Assembly (NCBI RefSeq): GCF_001462455.1
Contig: NZ_LNTD01000086.1
Coordinates: forward strand, 62,001 to 126,000
Direction: 5' to 3'
Length of the DNA: 64,000 nucleotides
Source: Cellulomonas sp. B6
GTDB lineage: Bacteria; Actinomycetota; Actinomycetes; Actinomycetales; Cellulomonadaceae
The notes under the pieces were generated by a model, which saw nothing but the letters and a program-made list of their open reading frames with translations, did not search any database and was not told the DNA's origin. Positions 1-8,929 of this stretch are shown piece after piece; position 1 is the first letter of the stretch, and each line of letters opens with the position of its first letter. The position numbers and the translations under genes were made by a program.

Positions 1-1
1 C

Positions 2-1540
2 GGCCAGGCCCAGGGGATCCTGTCGATCCTCGTGGTCGGGGCCGCGGTCGACTACTCGCTGCTGCTCGTCGCGCGCTACCGCGAGGAGCTGCGGCACGCC
101 GAGCACCCCGCCGACGCGATGCGCGTCGCCTGGCGCCAGACGCTCGAGCCCGTCGCCGCGAGCGCCGGGACGGTCGTCGCCGGTCTGCTGTGCCTCCTGC
201 TGTCCGACCTCGCGTCGAACCGCAGCCTCGGGCCGGTCGCCGCGATCGGGATCGCCGCCGCGCTGCTCGCCGCCCTGACCTTCCTGCCGGCGGTGCTGCT
301 CGTCGCGGGCCGGCGCTCGCGCGCGCTGTTCTGGCCGCGCGCGCCGCGCCCCGTCACGACGCCGGCCCCCGCCGCGGCGACGCACGGCGAGCACGCCGCC
401 GCGCTGCCGCCCGCCGCGGCCGACCCGTCCGAGGGCAGCGGGATCTGGGCGCGCTGGGCGCGGTTCGTGGCCCGCCGTGCCCGACCCGTGTGGCTCGTGA
501 GCGCCGCGGTGCTGCTCGTCGCCGCCGCGTTCGTGCCGACGTTCCGCGCGTCGGGCACGAGCCAGACCGACGTGTTCCTCACGCCGGTCGACTCGGTCGC
601 GGGCGAGAAGGTGCTGGCCGAGCACTTCCCGGCCGGCGCCGTGCAGCCCGCGGTCGTGATCGTCGCGCAGGACGAGCTCGACGCCGTGGTCGCCGCCGCG
701 ACGGACGTCGAGGGCGTCGCGTCCGCCACCCCGTACACGGGCGCGACCGGGGCGCCGGGAGGAGCCGCCGGGGGCGCGCCGCCGGCCGAGCCCGTCGTCG
801 TCGACGGCCGCGTGCGCGTCGACGTCGCGACGCAGGCGCCGTCCGACAGCCAGGAGGCGGTCGACACCGTCGCCGACCTGCGCGACGCGGTGGTCGCCGT
901 CGCACCCGACGCGCTCGTCGGCGGTCCCGCGGCGCAGACGCTCGACACCCAGGTCGCCGGTGCGCGTGACCTGCGCGTGATCGTGCCGGTCGTGCTCACG
1001 GTCATCCTGCTGATCCTCATGCTCCTGCTGCGCTCGGTGGTCGCCGGGCTGCTGCTCATGGGCGCCAACGTGCTGTCGTTCGCGGCGGCCATCGGCGTCT
1101 CGGCGATCGTGTTCGACCACGTCCTGGACCTGCCGTCCGCCGACCCCGTGGTCCCGCTGTACGGCTTCGTGTTCCTCGTGGCGCTCGGCGTCGACTACTC
1201 GATCTTCCTCATGACCCGGGTCCGGGAGGAGTCGGCCGCCGTCGGCACGCGGGCCGGCGTCGTGCGGGGGCTCGCGGTCACCGGCGGCGTCATCACGTCC
1301 GCCGGCCTCGTGCTGGCCACGACGTTCGCGGCGCTGTCGGTCATCCCGCTGCTGTTCATGGCGCAGCTCGCGTTCATCGTCGCGTTCGGCGTGCTGCTCG
1401 ACACGTTCGTCGTGCGCAGCCTGCTGGTCCCCGGGCTCGTGCACGACCTCGGCGCGCGCACGTGGTGGCCGTCGGCGCTCGCGCGGCGTCCCGAGCACGG
1501 GACGCACGCCGCCGCGGACGCGCCGGCGCGCCGCTCGTAG
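2..1540 (+). CDS. MMPL-family RND-type transporter, 5' truncated by the window edge
   Basis: C-terminal portion (about 512 residues) of an MMPL-type integral membrane transporter; the reading frame is open to the first base, so the true start lies upstream. The visible part begins in a transmembrane helix with VGAAVDYSLLLVARYREEL, and a matching helix FLVALGVDYSIFLMTRVREE recurs near residue 395, the paired Asp-Tyr helices of the two halves of such proteins. A periplasmic domain of roughly 150 residues lies between helices near residues 155 and 320. A 35-residue Ala/Pro-rich cytoplasmic linker precedes the second half, and the tail is Ala/Arg-rich. Family members export lipids or drugs using the proton gradient; the substrate cannot be told. 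Its TAG stop is reused as part of the next promoter. Confidence 0.9.
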   Translation, partial: GQAQGILSILVVGAAVDYSLLLVARYREELRHAEHPADAMRVAWRQTLEPVAASAGTVVAGLLCLLLSDLASNRSLGPVAAIGIAAALLAALTFLPAVLLVAGRRSRALFWPRAPRPVTTPAPAAATHGEHAAALPPAAADPSEGSGIWARWARFVARRARPVWLVSAAVLLVAAAFVPTFRASGTSQTDVFLTPVDSVAGEKVLAEHFPAGAVQPAVVIVAQDELDAVVAAATDVEGVASATPYTGATGAPGGAAGGAPPAEPVVVDGRVRVDVATQAPSDSQEAVDTVADLRDAVVAVAPDALVGGPAAQTLDTQVAGARDLRVIVPVVLTVILLILMLLLRSVVAGLLLMGANVLSFAAAIGVSAIVFDHVLDLPSADPVVPLYGFVFLVALGVDYSIFLMTRVREESAAVGTRAGVVRGLAVTGGVITSAGLVLATTFAALSVIPLLFMAQLAFIVAFGVLLDTFVVRSLLVPGLVHDLGARTWWPSALARRPEHGTHAAADAPARRS

Positions 1541-1543
1541 AGT
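1538..1543 (+). promoter_or_regulatory. -10 box TAGAGT for the Gfo/Idh gene
   Basis: TAGAGT sits 7 nt before the ATG at 1551. Its first three bases are the stop codon of the MMPL gene. Confidence 0.6.
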
Positions 1544-1550
1544 GGCGGGC

Positions 1551-2588
1551 ATGGAGCCCCTGCGCATCGGACTGGTCGGGTACGGCGGAGCGGGGCGGGG
1601 CATCCACGCCCGCCTCGCACGGGCCACGGGGCAGCAGGTCGTCGCCGTCGTGACGCGGAACCGGGCCGAGCAGGTCGCGCAGGACTGGCCCGGGGCGCAC
1701 GTCGTGCCCGACGTCGACGCGCTGCTGGCGCTGCGCGACGACCTCGACCTCGTCGTCGTCGCGAGCCCGACCGGCGACCACGCCGAGCACGTGCGTGCCG
1801 CGCTGGAGGCCGACGTGCCGGTGCTGGTGGACAAGCCGCTGGCCACGACGCGCGTGCAGGCCGCGGCCCTCGAGCGGCTCGCGCAGGAGCGCGGCGGCCG
1901 GCTCACCGTGTTCCAGAACCGTCGCTGGGACCCCGAGCAGCTCACGCTGCGCGGCCTGCTCGACGCCGGTGTGCTGGGACGCGTCCACCGCTTCGAGCGC
2001 CGCTGGGAGAGGTTCCGGCCGCAGCCGCAGCACCGCTGGAAGGAGCAGGACGCCGTCGCCGGCGGCCTGCTGCTCGACCTGGGCGCGCACCTCGTGGACT
2101 CCGCGGTGCAGCTGTTCGGCCCCGTGCGGCGCGTGCACGCCGAGCTGCGCGCGCTGACGACGCCCGCGCTCGACGACGTCTTCCTGGCGCTCGAGCACGC
2201 GCCCGACGTCGACGGGCACCACGTCGTGTCGCACCTGTGGGCGGGGGGCCTCGTCGGGGCGCCGGGGCCGCGCACGCGCGTGCTGGGCGAGCGCGGCGCC
2301 TACCTCGTGACGAGCTACGAGGGCGAGCCGACACCGTTCTCGGTGCTCGACGACGCGCTCGACGCCGGGCAGGAGCCCCCGCACGAGGGCTGGTTCGTGC
2401 GGGGCGCCGAGCGCACCCCGGTGCCGCGCGCCGCCGGCGGCCACGAGGACCTCTATCGTGCCGTGCAGACGTGGCTGCGCGCCGGCGGCCCCGTGCCCGT
2501 CGACCCGGCCGACGCCGTCGCGACCGCGCGCGTGCTGGACGCCGCGCGCGTCGCCGCGGAGACCGGCGTGCCGCAGCTCCTCGGCTGA
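1551..2588 (+). CDS. Gfo/Idh/MocA-family NAD(P)-dependent oxidoreductase
   Basis: 345-residue oxidoreductase of the Gfo/Idh/MocA family, which typically oxidise sugars or inositols with NAD(P). The N-terminal Rossmann motif GLVGYGGAGRGIH is at residues 7-19 and the family's catalytic-lysine motif appears as VDKPLATT near residue 92. The C-terminal alpha/beta domain follows, with GGLLLDLGAHLVDSA near residue 170 in the usual place of the active-site histidine. ATG 1551 is preferred over GTG 1542 because a TAGAGT box lies exactly 7 nt upstream. The substrate is not recognisable; no sugar-transport genes flank it. Confidence 0.9.
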   Translation: MEPLRIGLVGYGGAGRGIHARLARATGQQVVAVVTRNRAEQVAQDWPGAHVVPDVDALLALRDDLDLVVVASPTGDHAEHVRAALEADVPVLVDKPLATTRVQAAALERLAQERGGRLTVFQNRRWDPEQLTLRGLLDAGVLGRVHRFERRWERFRPQPQHRWKEQDAVAGGLLLDLGAHLVDSAVQLFGPVRRVHAELRALTTPALDDVFLALEHAPDVDGHHVVSHLWAGGLVGAPGPRTRVLGERGAYLVTSYEGEPTPFSVLDDALDAGQEPPHEGWFVRGAERTPVPRAAGGHEDLYRAVQTWLRAGGPVPVDPADAVATARVLDAARVAAETGVPQLLG

Positions 2589-2655
2589 CCCGCGCCGCCG
2601 GCCGCGGCACGGGCCTGTGGACGACGCGCACGCGCCGCGCCGCGGCGCGTGTTGG

Positions 2656-4062
2656 ATGGCCGCCGTGCACACGGTCCCGCCTCCCGACGACGTCGCCCGG
2701 CTCCTGCACGCGCACGGTGCGCGCGTCGCGTCCCCGGTCGGCACCGACGGCGCGTGGTGGGTCGCGCGCCCCCTCGACGACGCGGACGGGCCGTGGCTCG
2801 AGGTGCAGGTCGCCGACGTGCCGCCCGACGCCGCGCTCGCCGCCCGCGCGGGCGCGCTGACCGGGATCGACCACCCGCACCTCGCGCGCGTGCGCGCCGT
2901 CGAGGTGCTCGGTCCCGGCCGCGTCGCGCTGGTGTGCGAGCACGTGCCGGGCCCGACGCTCGCCGCGGTCCGCGCGGCCCGGACGCCGCTGGTCGACGGC
3001 GAGGTCGTGACGGTCGCGGTGCCCGTCGCGCAGGCGCTCGACGCGCTGCACGGCGTCGGGCTCGCCCACGGAGCCGTCGGCGCGGACCGGGTCGTCGTAC
3101 GGCCCGGGGGAGTGCCCGTGCTGGTCGACCTGCGGGGTGTGCTGCGCGGGGACGGCACCCCCACCGGTGACGTGCACCGGCTGCTCGCGACGCTGCTGGG
3201 CCTCATGCCTCCGCTCGACGCACACCTCGCGGCGGGGCTCGACGACGCCGTGCGGCTGCGCGACGCGCTCGAGGGGCTCCTGCGCACCGATGCCCGCGCG
3301 GCCGACGTCGTGGACACGGCGTTCGCGTGCGCGGACGCCGAGCCCGTCATCGTCCCCGACGCCGACGCCCTCGCCGGTGCGCAGGTCGCGCTCGCGCACG
3401 GCCGCACGTCCGCGCCGCGCGTGGTCGGCGAGGACCCGGCCCCCGCCCGACGTCCGCGCCGGGACCGTCGGGTGCGGCGATCACGCCGTGCCGTGGCCGG
3501 CCTCGTCGTGGTCGTGCTCCTGGGAGCCGGCGCGTGGGGCGTCCGTGCTCTCGTGGACCGGGGCGCCGCGGCCGACGCCGCACCGCACCCGTCCTCGCCC
3601 TCGTCCCCGTCGGCCCGGGTGGCGGACGCGGACCCGACGCCGGACGACGCGGACGAGCGGGCGCTGCGGGACCGAGAGGACCCCGCGGGCGCCGCCGCCG
3701 TCCTCACGCGCCGGCGCGCCGAGGCGCTCGCCACGGTCGACGGCGCCACCCTCGCGGACCTGGCCGTGGCGGGCTCACCGTCGCAGGCGGCGGACGCCGA
3801 CCTGCTCGCGGCGCTCGCGGGCGCGCGCAGCGAGGGGCTCGTCGTCGAGGTCGAGGACACGACCGTGACGGGCCGCACGCCCGAGGGGGACACGACCGTC
3901 GAGGTGACGTCCGTCGTCGGGCCGCACGCGCGCGTCACGCCCGCGGGCGACCGCACGGACGTCCCGGCGGCGCCGTCGCGCACCGTCGAGCTCGTGCTCC
4001 GCTGGGCGGACGCGCGCTGGCGCGTGCTCGACGTCAGGGAGCCGAGCGGCGCGACGCCCTGA
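2656..4062 (+). CDS. Membrane-anchored pseudokinase-like protein
   Basis: 468 residues. The N-terminal 215 or so resemble a Ser/Thr kinase fold: a segment around residues 130-165 reads ALDALHGVGLAHGAVGADR followed by PVLVDLRGV, which aligns with the catalytic and DFG loops of kinases. The catalytic Asp of the HRD motif is replaced (HGAV) and DFG reads DLRG; no glycine-rich loop or VAxK lysine is evident, so catalysis is unlikely. An Arg-rich stretch precedes one transmembrane helix near residues 278-300 (AVAGLVVVVLLGAGAWGVRA). The remaining 165 residues are predicted outside and end in a beta-rich domain. A pseudokinase signalling or scaffold role is inference. The 3' end overlaps the convergent epimerase gene by 29 bp. 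Confidence 0.75.
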   Translation: MAAVHTVPPPDDVARLLHAHGARVASPVGTDGAWWVARPLDDADGPWLEVQVADVPPDAALAARAGALTGIDHPHLARVRAVEVLGPGRVALVCEHVPGPTLAAVRAARTPLVDGEVVTVAVPVAQALDALHGVGLAHGAVGADRVVVRPGGVPVLVDLRGVLRGDGTPTGDVHRLLATLLGLMPPLDAHLAAGLDDAVRLRDALEGLLRTDARAADVVDTAFACADAEPVIVPDADALAGAQVALAHGRTSAPRVVGEDPAPARRPRRDRRVRRSRRAVAGLVVVVLLGAGAWGVRALVDRGAAADAAPHPSSPSSPSARVADADPTPDDADERALRDREDPAGAAAVLTRRRAEALATVDGATLADLAVAGSPSQAADADLLAALAGARSEGLVVEVEDTTVTGRTPEGDTTVEVTSVVGPHARVTPAGDRTDVPAAPSRTVELVLRWADARWRVLDVREPSGATP

Positions 4063-4951
4063 GCCAGCGCGCGACGTCCTGCGGCGTCGTGTGCAGCGGG
4101 GCGAACCCGCTGGCCCGCAGGACGGCCGGGTCGGCGCGCACCGAGCCCAGCACCTCGGACGAGAAGTCCCGCAGGGCCAGGCGCAGCACGGGTGCGGGCA
4201 CCGGGACCGTCAGCCGGGCGCCCCACGCGCGCCGCAGCGCGGCGAGCAGGTCACCGTGCCGGTCGGCCGACGCGACGAGGTTGGCCGGGCCGTGCACGTC
4301 GGCCGTCAGCAGGTGCTCGATCGCCCGGACCTCGTCGAGCAGGCTGATCCAGCTCCAGAACTGCCGCCCGGAGCCCAGACGCGTCGCGACACCGGCGCGC
4401 AGGGGGAGCAGCAGCGGTGCGGCCGCACCGCCGTGCGGGCTCAGGACGATGCCCGTGCGCAGCAGAGCGACGCGCACGTCGGCGTCCTGCGCGGGGGCCG
4501 TCGCGGCCTCCCAGCGTCGCACGACGCCCGCGAAGAACGTGTCGCCCAGCGGCTCGGACTCCGCCAGCAGCGCGTCGCCGCGGTCGCCGTACGCCCCGAT
4601 GCCCGACGCCTGCAGCAGCACGCGCGGCGACCGCGTCGCGTCGTCCCCCGCGAGGTCGGCGAGCGTGCGCGACAGCAGACCGGCGGTCTGGACGCGCGAG
4701 TCCACGACGGCGCGCTTGCGTGCGGCCGTCAACGGCCGGGAGGCGACGTTGACGCCCGCGAGGTCGACCACGGCGTCGGCGGCCCGCACCGCCCCGACGT
4801 CCACACGCCCGGCTGCGGGGTCCCATCCTGCCTCGTCGGCGCCCCGAGGGTCCCGGCGCACGAGGCGCACGACGTCGTGCCCCGACTCACGGAGGTGACG
4901 GACGAGTGCCGTCCCGACGAGACCGGACGACCCGGCGACCAGCACGCGCAT
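4034..4951 (-). CDS. TIGR01777-type NAD-dependent epimerase / SDR39U1-like protein
   Basis: 305 residues beginning MRVLVAGSSGLVGTALVRHL, a GxxGxxG Rossmann dinucleotide-binding start, with the family signatures LTAARKRAVVDSRV near residue 78, LLQASGIGAYGDRG near residue 117 and the SRRQFWSW-like GSGRQFWSWISLLDEV near residue 200. A C-terminal DUF1731-type segment (LRASGFAPLHTTPQDVARWL) completes the family architecture. The substrate is unknown. In actinobacteria this gene often lies beside the E2 gene, as here. ATG 4951 is 6 nt from a TAGGGT box, supporting a leaderless start. Confidence 0.9.
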   Translation of the reverse strand: MRVLVAGSSGLVGTALVRHLRESGHDVVRLVRRDPRGADEAGWDPAAGRVDVGAVRAADAVVDLAGVNVASRPLTAARKRAVVDSRVQTAGLLSRTLADLAGDDATRSPRVLLQASGIGAYGDRGDALLAESEPLGDTFFAGVVRRWEAATAPAQDADVRVALLRTGIVLSPHGGAAAPLLLPLRAGVATRLGSGRQFWSWISLLDEVRAIEHLLTADVHGPANLVASADRHGDLLAALRRAWGARLTVPVPAPVLRLALRDFSSEVLGSVRADPAVLRASGFAPLHTTPQDVARWLRASRRSAP

Positions 4952-4957
4952 GCCGCC

Positions 4958-4963
4958 ACCCTA
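4958..4963 (-). promoter_or_regulatory. -10 box TAGGGT for the epimerase gene
   Basis: TAGGGT on the minus strand, 6 nt before ATG 4951. Confidence 0.6.
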
Positions 4964-5029
4964 GTGACGGCCGCGCCGCTCGGCGCGGCGGGCGGGACAT
5001 CGACGCCGGGCGGTCGCTGTGGGCACGCC

Positions 5030-5058
5030 GTGGCCCGGCCGTGCAGCGGCCGGGCCAC
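5030..5058. terminator. Strong inverted repeat downstream of sucB
   Basis: Perfect 12-bp stem GTGGCCCGGCCG with a 5-nt loop. It is the second of two hairpins after the sucB stop and has no T-run, as is usual in such GC-rich genomes. Confidence 0.55.
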
Positions 5059-5070
5059 GGCCCGACGCGG

Positions 5071-5104
5071 CGAGGGCCGCCCACCGGACGGTGGACGGCC
5101 CTCG
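5071..5104 (-). terminator. sucB terminator hairpin
   Basis: Stem CGAGGGCCG plus CCACCG pairing with CGGTGG plus CGGCCCTCG around a 2-nt loop, with one unpaired base on each side. It begins 18 nt after the sucB stop codon in the direction of transcription. Confidence 0.7.
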
Positions 5105-5121
5105 CGGGGTGGTGCGTCGTG

Positions 5122-6939
5122 TCAGAGACCGACCTCGGACTCGAACGCGCCCTCCTCGAGGCGGTTCTTGACCGCCATGAGGTAGCGCGACGCGTCCGCG
5201 CCGTCGACCAGCCGGTGGTCGTACGACAGGCACAGGTAGCACATCGACCGGATGGCGATGACCTCCTCGCCGTCGGGGCCCTTGACGACCACGGGGCGCT
5301 TGACGATCGTTCCCGTGCCGAGGATCGCGGACGTGCCGCCGGGGACGATCGGCGTGTCGATGATCGCACCGCCCGAGCCGGTGTTCGTGACCGTGAAGGT
5401 CGCCCCCGACAGCTCGTCCGGCGTGACCTTGTTGGACCGCGTGCGGCCCGCGAGGTCGTTGATCTTGCGGGCGATCCCGGCGAGGTTGAGGTCGCCCGCG
5501 TCGCGGATGACCGGCACGAGCAGGCCGCGCTCGGTGTCGACCGCGATGCCGACGTTCTCCTGGCCGTGGTAGGTGATCGTCTTGTCCTCGAGCACCCCGT
5601 TGATCTTGGGGTACGTCTTGAGGGCCTCGACCGCGGCCTGGACGAAGAACGGCAGGAACGTGAGGTTGACGCCCTCGCGTGCCTTGAAGTCGTCCTTGGC
5701 GCGCGCACGGAGCTTCGCGATCCTCGTGACGTCGACCTCGACGACCGTGGTGAGCTGCGCCTGCGTGTGCAGGGCCTCGACCATGCGCTCGGCGATGATC
5801 TGACGCAGCCGGCTCGCCTTCTCGGTCGTGCCGCGCAGCGGCGACACGGCCGGCGGTGCCGCGGGCTTCGACGCCGCGGGGGCGGCGGCCGGGGTCGCGG
5901 CGGCGGGCGCCTCGGCGGCCTTGCGGGCCTCCTCGGCCTTGGCGGCCGCCTCGAGGACGTCCTCCTTGCGGATGCGTCCGCCCACGCCGGTGCCGGTCAG
6001 CGTGCTGACGTCGACGCCCTTCTCGGCCGCGAGCTTGCGGACCAGCGGCGTGAGGTAGGAGCCGGACGCGGCCGGTGCCGCAGCAGCCGTGGGCTGCTGG
6101 CGCGCGGCCTCCTGCGCGGCCGGAGCGGCGGCGGAGGACTGCGCGGACTCGGCCTCGGGCGCGGGCGCCTCGTAGCCGGCGGCCTGCGACGACGCCTGCT
6201 CGGCGGGCTTCGGCTCGGCGGGCTTCTGCTCCGCGGGCTTCTGCTCGGCCGGCTGCTCCGGTGCGGCGGGAGCGGCCTGCGGGGCGGGTGCCGCGGCGCC
6301 CGAGCCGACGATCGCCAGCACGGCGCCGACCTCGACGGTCTCGTCCTCGCCGACCTTGATCTCCTGGAGCGTGCCCGCGACGGGCGAGGGGATCTCGGTG
6401 TCGACCTTGTCGGTCGAGATCTCGAGCAGGGGCTCGTCGACCTCGACCTGGTCGCCCACGGCCTTGAGCCAGCGCGTGACGGTGCCCTCGGTGACGGACT
6501 CGCCGAGCGCGGGCAGCGTCACCTCCTGGCCGTCGCCGGACGGCGCCGAGGACTCGGCCGGGGCCGGGGCGTCCTCGTGCTGCTCGGGGGCCTGCTGGGC
6601 CGACTGCTCGGCCGCGGGCTCCTCGGCGGGCGCCTGCTGCGCGGGTGCCTCGGCCTGCGCGGGCTCCTGCTCGGGGGCGTCCCCGGCGGAGTCGCCGCCC
6701 TCGCCCGAGCCGATCACGGCCAGGGTCGCGCCGACCTCGACCGTCTCGTCCTCCTCGACGAGGATCTTCTCGAGCACGCCCGCGACGGGCGAGGGGATCT
6801 CGGTGTCGACCTTGTCGGTCGAGATCTCGAGCAGGGGCTCGTCGACCTCGACTCGGTCGCCGACCTGCTTGAGCCAACGGGTGACGGTGCCCTCGGTGAC
6901 CGACTCACCGAGCGCGGGAAGCTGCACGTTCTCGGACAT
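5122..6939 (-). CDS. sucB: Dihydrolipoamide acyltransferase (E2) of 2-oxoacid dehydrogenase, two lipoyl domains
   Basis: 605-residue E2 core enzyme, which transfers the acyl group from lipoyl-lysine to CoA. Two tandem lipoyl domains carry the lipoylation motif [15 protein letters not shown], with the target lysines at about residues 43 and 178. They are separated by Ala/Pro/Glu-rich linkers. An E3-binding domain follows near residues 294-335 ([19 protein letters not shown]), then the catalytic domain ending in [15 protein letters not shown] with the DHRxxDG active-site signature. It follows lpdA by 27 nt on the same strand, so E3 and E2 are probably co-transcribed; no E1 gene is in view. The two lipoyl segments share a perfect 75-bp direct repeat. 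Whether it serves 2-oxoglutarate or pyruvate dehydrogenase cannot be decided here; the M. tuberculosis equivalent is DlaT. Confidence 0.95.
   Translation of the reverse strand: MSENVQLPALGESVTEGTVTRWLKQVGDRVEVDEPLLEISTDKVDTEIPSPVAGVLEKILVEEDETVEVGATLAVIGSGEGGDSAGDAPEQEPAQAEAPAQQAPAEEPAAEQSAQQAPEQHEDAPAPAESSAPSGDGQEVTLPALGESVTEGTVTRWLKAVGDQVEVDEPLLEISTDKVDTEIPSPVAGTLQEIKVGEDETVEVGAVLAIVGSGAAAPAPQAAPAAPEQPAEQKPAEQKPAEPKPAEQASSQAAGYEAPAPEAESAQSSAAAPAAQEAARQQPTAAAAPAASGSYLTPLVRKLAAEKGVDVSTLTGTGVGGRIRKEDVLEAAAKAEEARKAAEAPAAATPAAAPAASKPAAPPAVSPLRGTTEKASRLRQIIAERMVEALHTQAQLTTVVEVDVTRIAKLRARAKDDFKAREGVNLTFLPFFVQAAVEALKTYPKINGVLEDKTITYHGQENVGIAVDTERGLLVPVIRDAGDLNLAGIARKINDLAGRTRSNKVTPDELSGATFTVTNTGSGGAIIDTPIVPGGTSAILGTGTIVKRPVVVKGPDGEEVIAIRSMCYLCLSYDHRLVDGADASRYLMAVKNRLEEGAFESEVGL
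6373..6447. repeat. 75-bp perfect direct repeat, copy A (lipoyl domain 2 of sucB)
   Basis: Identical base for base to 6778-6852, 405 bp (135 codons) away. It encodes the lipoyl-lysine loop and its flanks. Confidence 0.95.
6778..6852. repeat. 75-bp perfect direct repeat, copy B (lipoyl domain 1 of sucB)
   Basis: Partner of 6373-6447. The identity at synonymous positions is greater than protein selection alone would need. Confidence 0.95.
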
Positions 6940-6966
6940 GACCGCTCGTGTCTCCTTCGATCCAGG

Positions 6967-8349
6967 TCAGTTGTGGGCGTGCAGCGGCTTGCCGGCGAGC
7001 GCCAGGAAGGCCTCGCCGAGCGCCTCGTTCTGCGTGGGGTGGGCGTGGACCAGCTGGGCCACGTCCTCGGGGTACGCCTCCCAGTTGACGATGAGCTGGC
7101 CCTCGCCGATGAGCTCGCCGACGCGCGCACCGATCATGTGCACGCCGACGACCGGCCCGTCCTTCTTGCGGACGAGCTTGATGAAGCCCTGCGTCGCGAG
7201 GATCTGGCTCTTGCCGTTGCCGCCGAGGTTGTACTCGAGCACCTCGACGTTCTCGTCGCCGTACAGCTCCTTGGCGCGCTTCTCCGTGACGCCGACCGAG
7301 CCGACCTCGGGGTCGGAGTACGTGACGCGCGGGATGCCGGACTCGTCGATCGTCGGGGGGTTGAGGCCCGCGATCTCCTCGGCGACGAAGATGCCCTGCT
7401 GGAACCCGCGGTGCGCGAGCTGCAGGCCGGGGACGATGTCGCCGACGGCGTAGATGTTCCCGACGCCCGTGTGCAGGCGCTCGTTCGTGATGACGAAGCC
7501 ACGGTCGAGCGTGAGGCCCTGCTCCTCGTAGCCCAGGCCCGACGTGCTGGGCCCGCGGCCGACGGCGACGAGCAGGAGGTCGGCGTCGAACGTCTTGCCG
7601 TCCTCGAGCGTGACGTGCACGCCGTTGTCGTCCTGCGTGACGCCCTGGAACCGCACGCCCAGGTTGAAGCCGATGCCGCGCTTGCGGAACGCGCGCTCGA
7701 ACGCCTTGGAGATCGACTCGTCCTCGTTGGGCACGAGGTGGGGGAGCGCCTCGACGATCGTGACGTCGACGCCGAACGACTTCCACACGCTCGCGAACTC
7801 CGAGCCGATGACGCCGCCGCCGAGGATGATCGCCGAGCGCGGGATCCAGTCGAGCGTGAGCGCCTGGTCGGACGTGATGACCCGCCCGCCGATCTCCAGA
7901 CCGGGCAGCGAGCGTGCGTACGACCCGGTGCCGAGCACGATGTGCTCACCGGTGATCGTGCGGTCGCCGACCTGGACGGTGTTCGGTCCGGTGAGCTTGC
8001 CCCAGCCCTCGACGACCTCGATCTTGCGGGACTTGATCAGCCCCTGCAGCCCCTTGTAGAGGCGGCCGATCACGTTGTCCTTGTACTGGTTCACGCCGCC
8101 CATGTCGACGCGGTCGAGCGTCGTGTGCACGCCGAAGTGCGCGCCGTCGCGGGCGTTGTCGGCGAGCTCGGCAGCGTGCAGCAGGGCCTTGGTCGGGATG
8201 CACCCGCGGTGGAGGCACGTGCCGCCCACCTTGTCGGCCTCGACGAGGGCCACGGTCTTGCCGAGCTCGGCGGCGCGCAGCGCGGCCGCGTAGCCGCCGC
8301 TACCTCCGCCCAGGACGACGATGTCGAAAGCGGTGCCGTTGTCGGCCAC
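6967..8349 (-). CDS. lpdA: Dihydrolipoyl dehydrogenase (E3)
   Basis: 460-residue flavoprotein that reoxidises dihydrolipoamide with NAD+. FAD-binding GGGSGGYAAALRA lies at residues 14-26 and the redox-active disulfide GGTCLHRGCIPTK has cysteines at 45 and 50. The NAD-binding GGGVIGSEFASVW lies near residue 177, and the C-terminal HAHPTQNEALGEAF carries the catalytic His-Glu pair. The GTG at 8349 is preceded by GAGGAG about 7 nt upstream, which decides against more distal in-frame starts. It is the first gene of the lpdA-sucB pair. Confidence 0.95.
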   Translation of the reverse strand: MADNGTAFDIVVLGGGSGGYAAALRAAELGKTVALVEADKVGGTCLHRGCIPTKALLHAAELADNARDGAHFGVHTTLDRVDMGGVNQYKDNVIGRLYKGLQGLIKSRKIEVVEGWGKLTGPNTVQVGDRTITGEHIVLGTGSYARSLPGLEIGGRVITSDQALTLDWIPRSAIILGGGVIGSEFASVWKSFGVDVTIVEALPHLVPNEDESISKAFERAFRKRGIGFNLGVRFQGVTQDDNGVHVTLEDGKTFDADLLLVAVGRGPSTSGLGYEEQGLTLDRGFVITNERLHTGVGNIYAVGDIVPGLQLAHRGFQQGIFVAEEIAGLNPPTIDESGIPRVTYSDPEVGSVGVTEKRAKELYGDENVEVLEYNLGGNGKSQILATQGFIKLVRKKDGPVVGVHMIGARVGELIGEGQLIVNWEAYPEDVAQLVHAHPTQNEALGEAFLALAGKPLHAHN

Positions 8350-8527
8350 GTGCGCACTCCTCGCAGGTCGGGATGGGCTGCCGCCCCATCTTGTCATCCC
8401 GGCCCCGTCGCGACGAACCGGCTAGCACGTCCCGGGGTGTGAGTCCCGCGACAGTCGTCCCATGTTCCGTCCCGCGGCGTGTGCGGGGCGCACGGCGCTC
8501 GTCCAGCGGACGTCCAGGTGCCGTCGC

Positions 8528-8533
8528 TACGCT
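8528..8533 (+). promoter_or_regulatory. -10 box TACGCT for the 8541 gene
   Basis: TACGCT, 7 nt before ATG 8541. Confidence 0.55.
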
Positions 8534-8540
8534 GCACGGC

Positions 8541-8888
8541 ATGGGTCTGTTCTCACGTCGTCGACCTCAGCCCACGGACGCGCCGGTGGGCCGCGAGGCG
8601 CGCGCCGAGACGCTCGCGTACCTGCGTGAGTTCGTCACGACGCGCGTCGGCGTCGAGGCCTACGTCGAGCCGCGGACCAACGTCACGCCGACGACGCTCA
8701 TGCTCGTCGCGACCGACGGCGAGTGGACGCGCCGGAAGGTCCCCGACGACCGCGCGGCCGCGGCGCTCGCGCGCGACCTCGACATCCCGGTCTACGACGT
8801 GCAGCGCACCGGGTACCCGCAGCGCGTGCGCGACTGGAACGCGCGCCAGCGCCTCGAGCGCAAGCGGCGGGCGGCCGAGCGCGCCTGA
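8541..8888 (+). CDS. Conserved hypothetical protein, small and basic-tailed
   Basis: 115 residues starting MGLFSRRRPQPTD. It shows a short alpha/beta-like body (residues 20-95, including TLMLVATDGEWTRRKVPDD and DLDIPVYDVQRTGYPQRVR) and ends in an Arg/Lys-rich helix (RQRLERKRRAAERA). No catalytic motif, signal peptide or membrane segment is evident. It is divergent from lpdA and convergent with pepA. Similar short proteins are common in actinobacteria, but I do not recognise a function. Confidence 0.75.
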   Translation: MGLFSRRRPQPTDAPVGREARAETLAYLREFVTTRVGVEAYVEPRTNVTPTTLMLVATDGEWTRRKVPDDRAAAALARDLDIPVYDVQRTGYPQRVRDWNARQRLERKRRAAERA

Positions 8889-8929
8889 CGCGCCCGACCG
8901 CCCGTGTCGTCCCTGCCGCGGGACGCCGA

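Noticed and set aside
1374-4226. Very long open frame on the minus strand (950 codons)
   Set aside because: It runs antisense through three well-supported genes, has an Arg/Ser/Ala-only low-complexity translation and no motif. Such shadow frames arise because stops are rare at this GC content.
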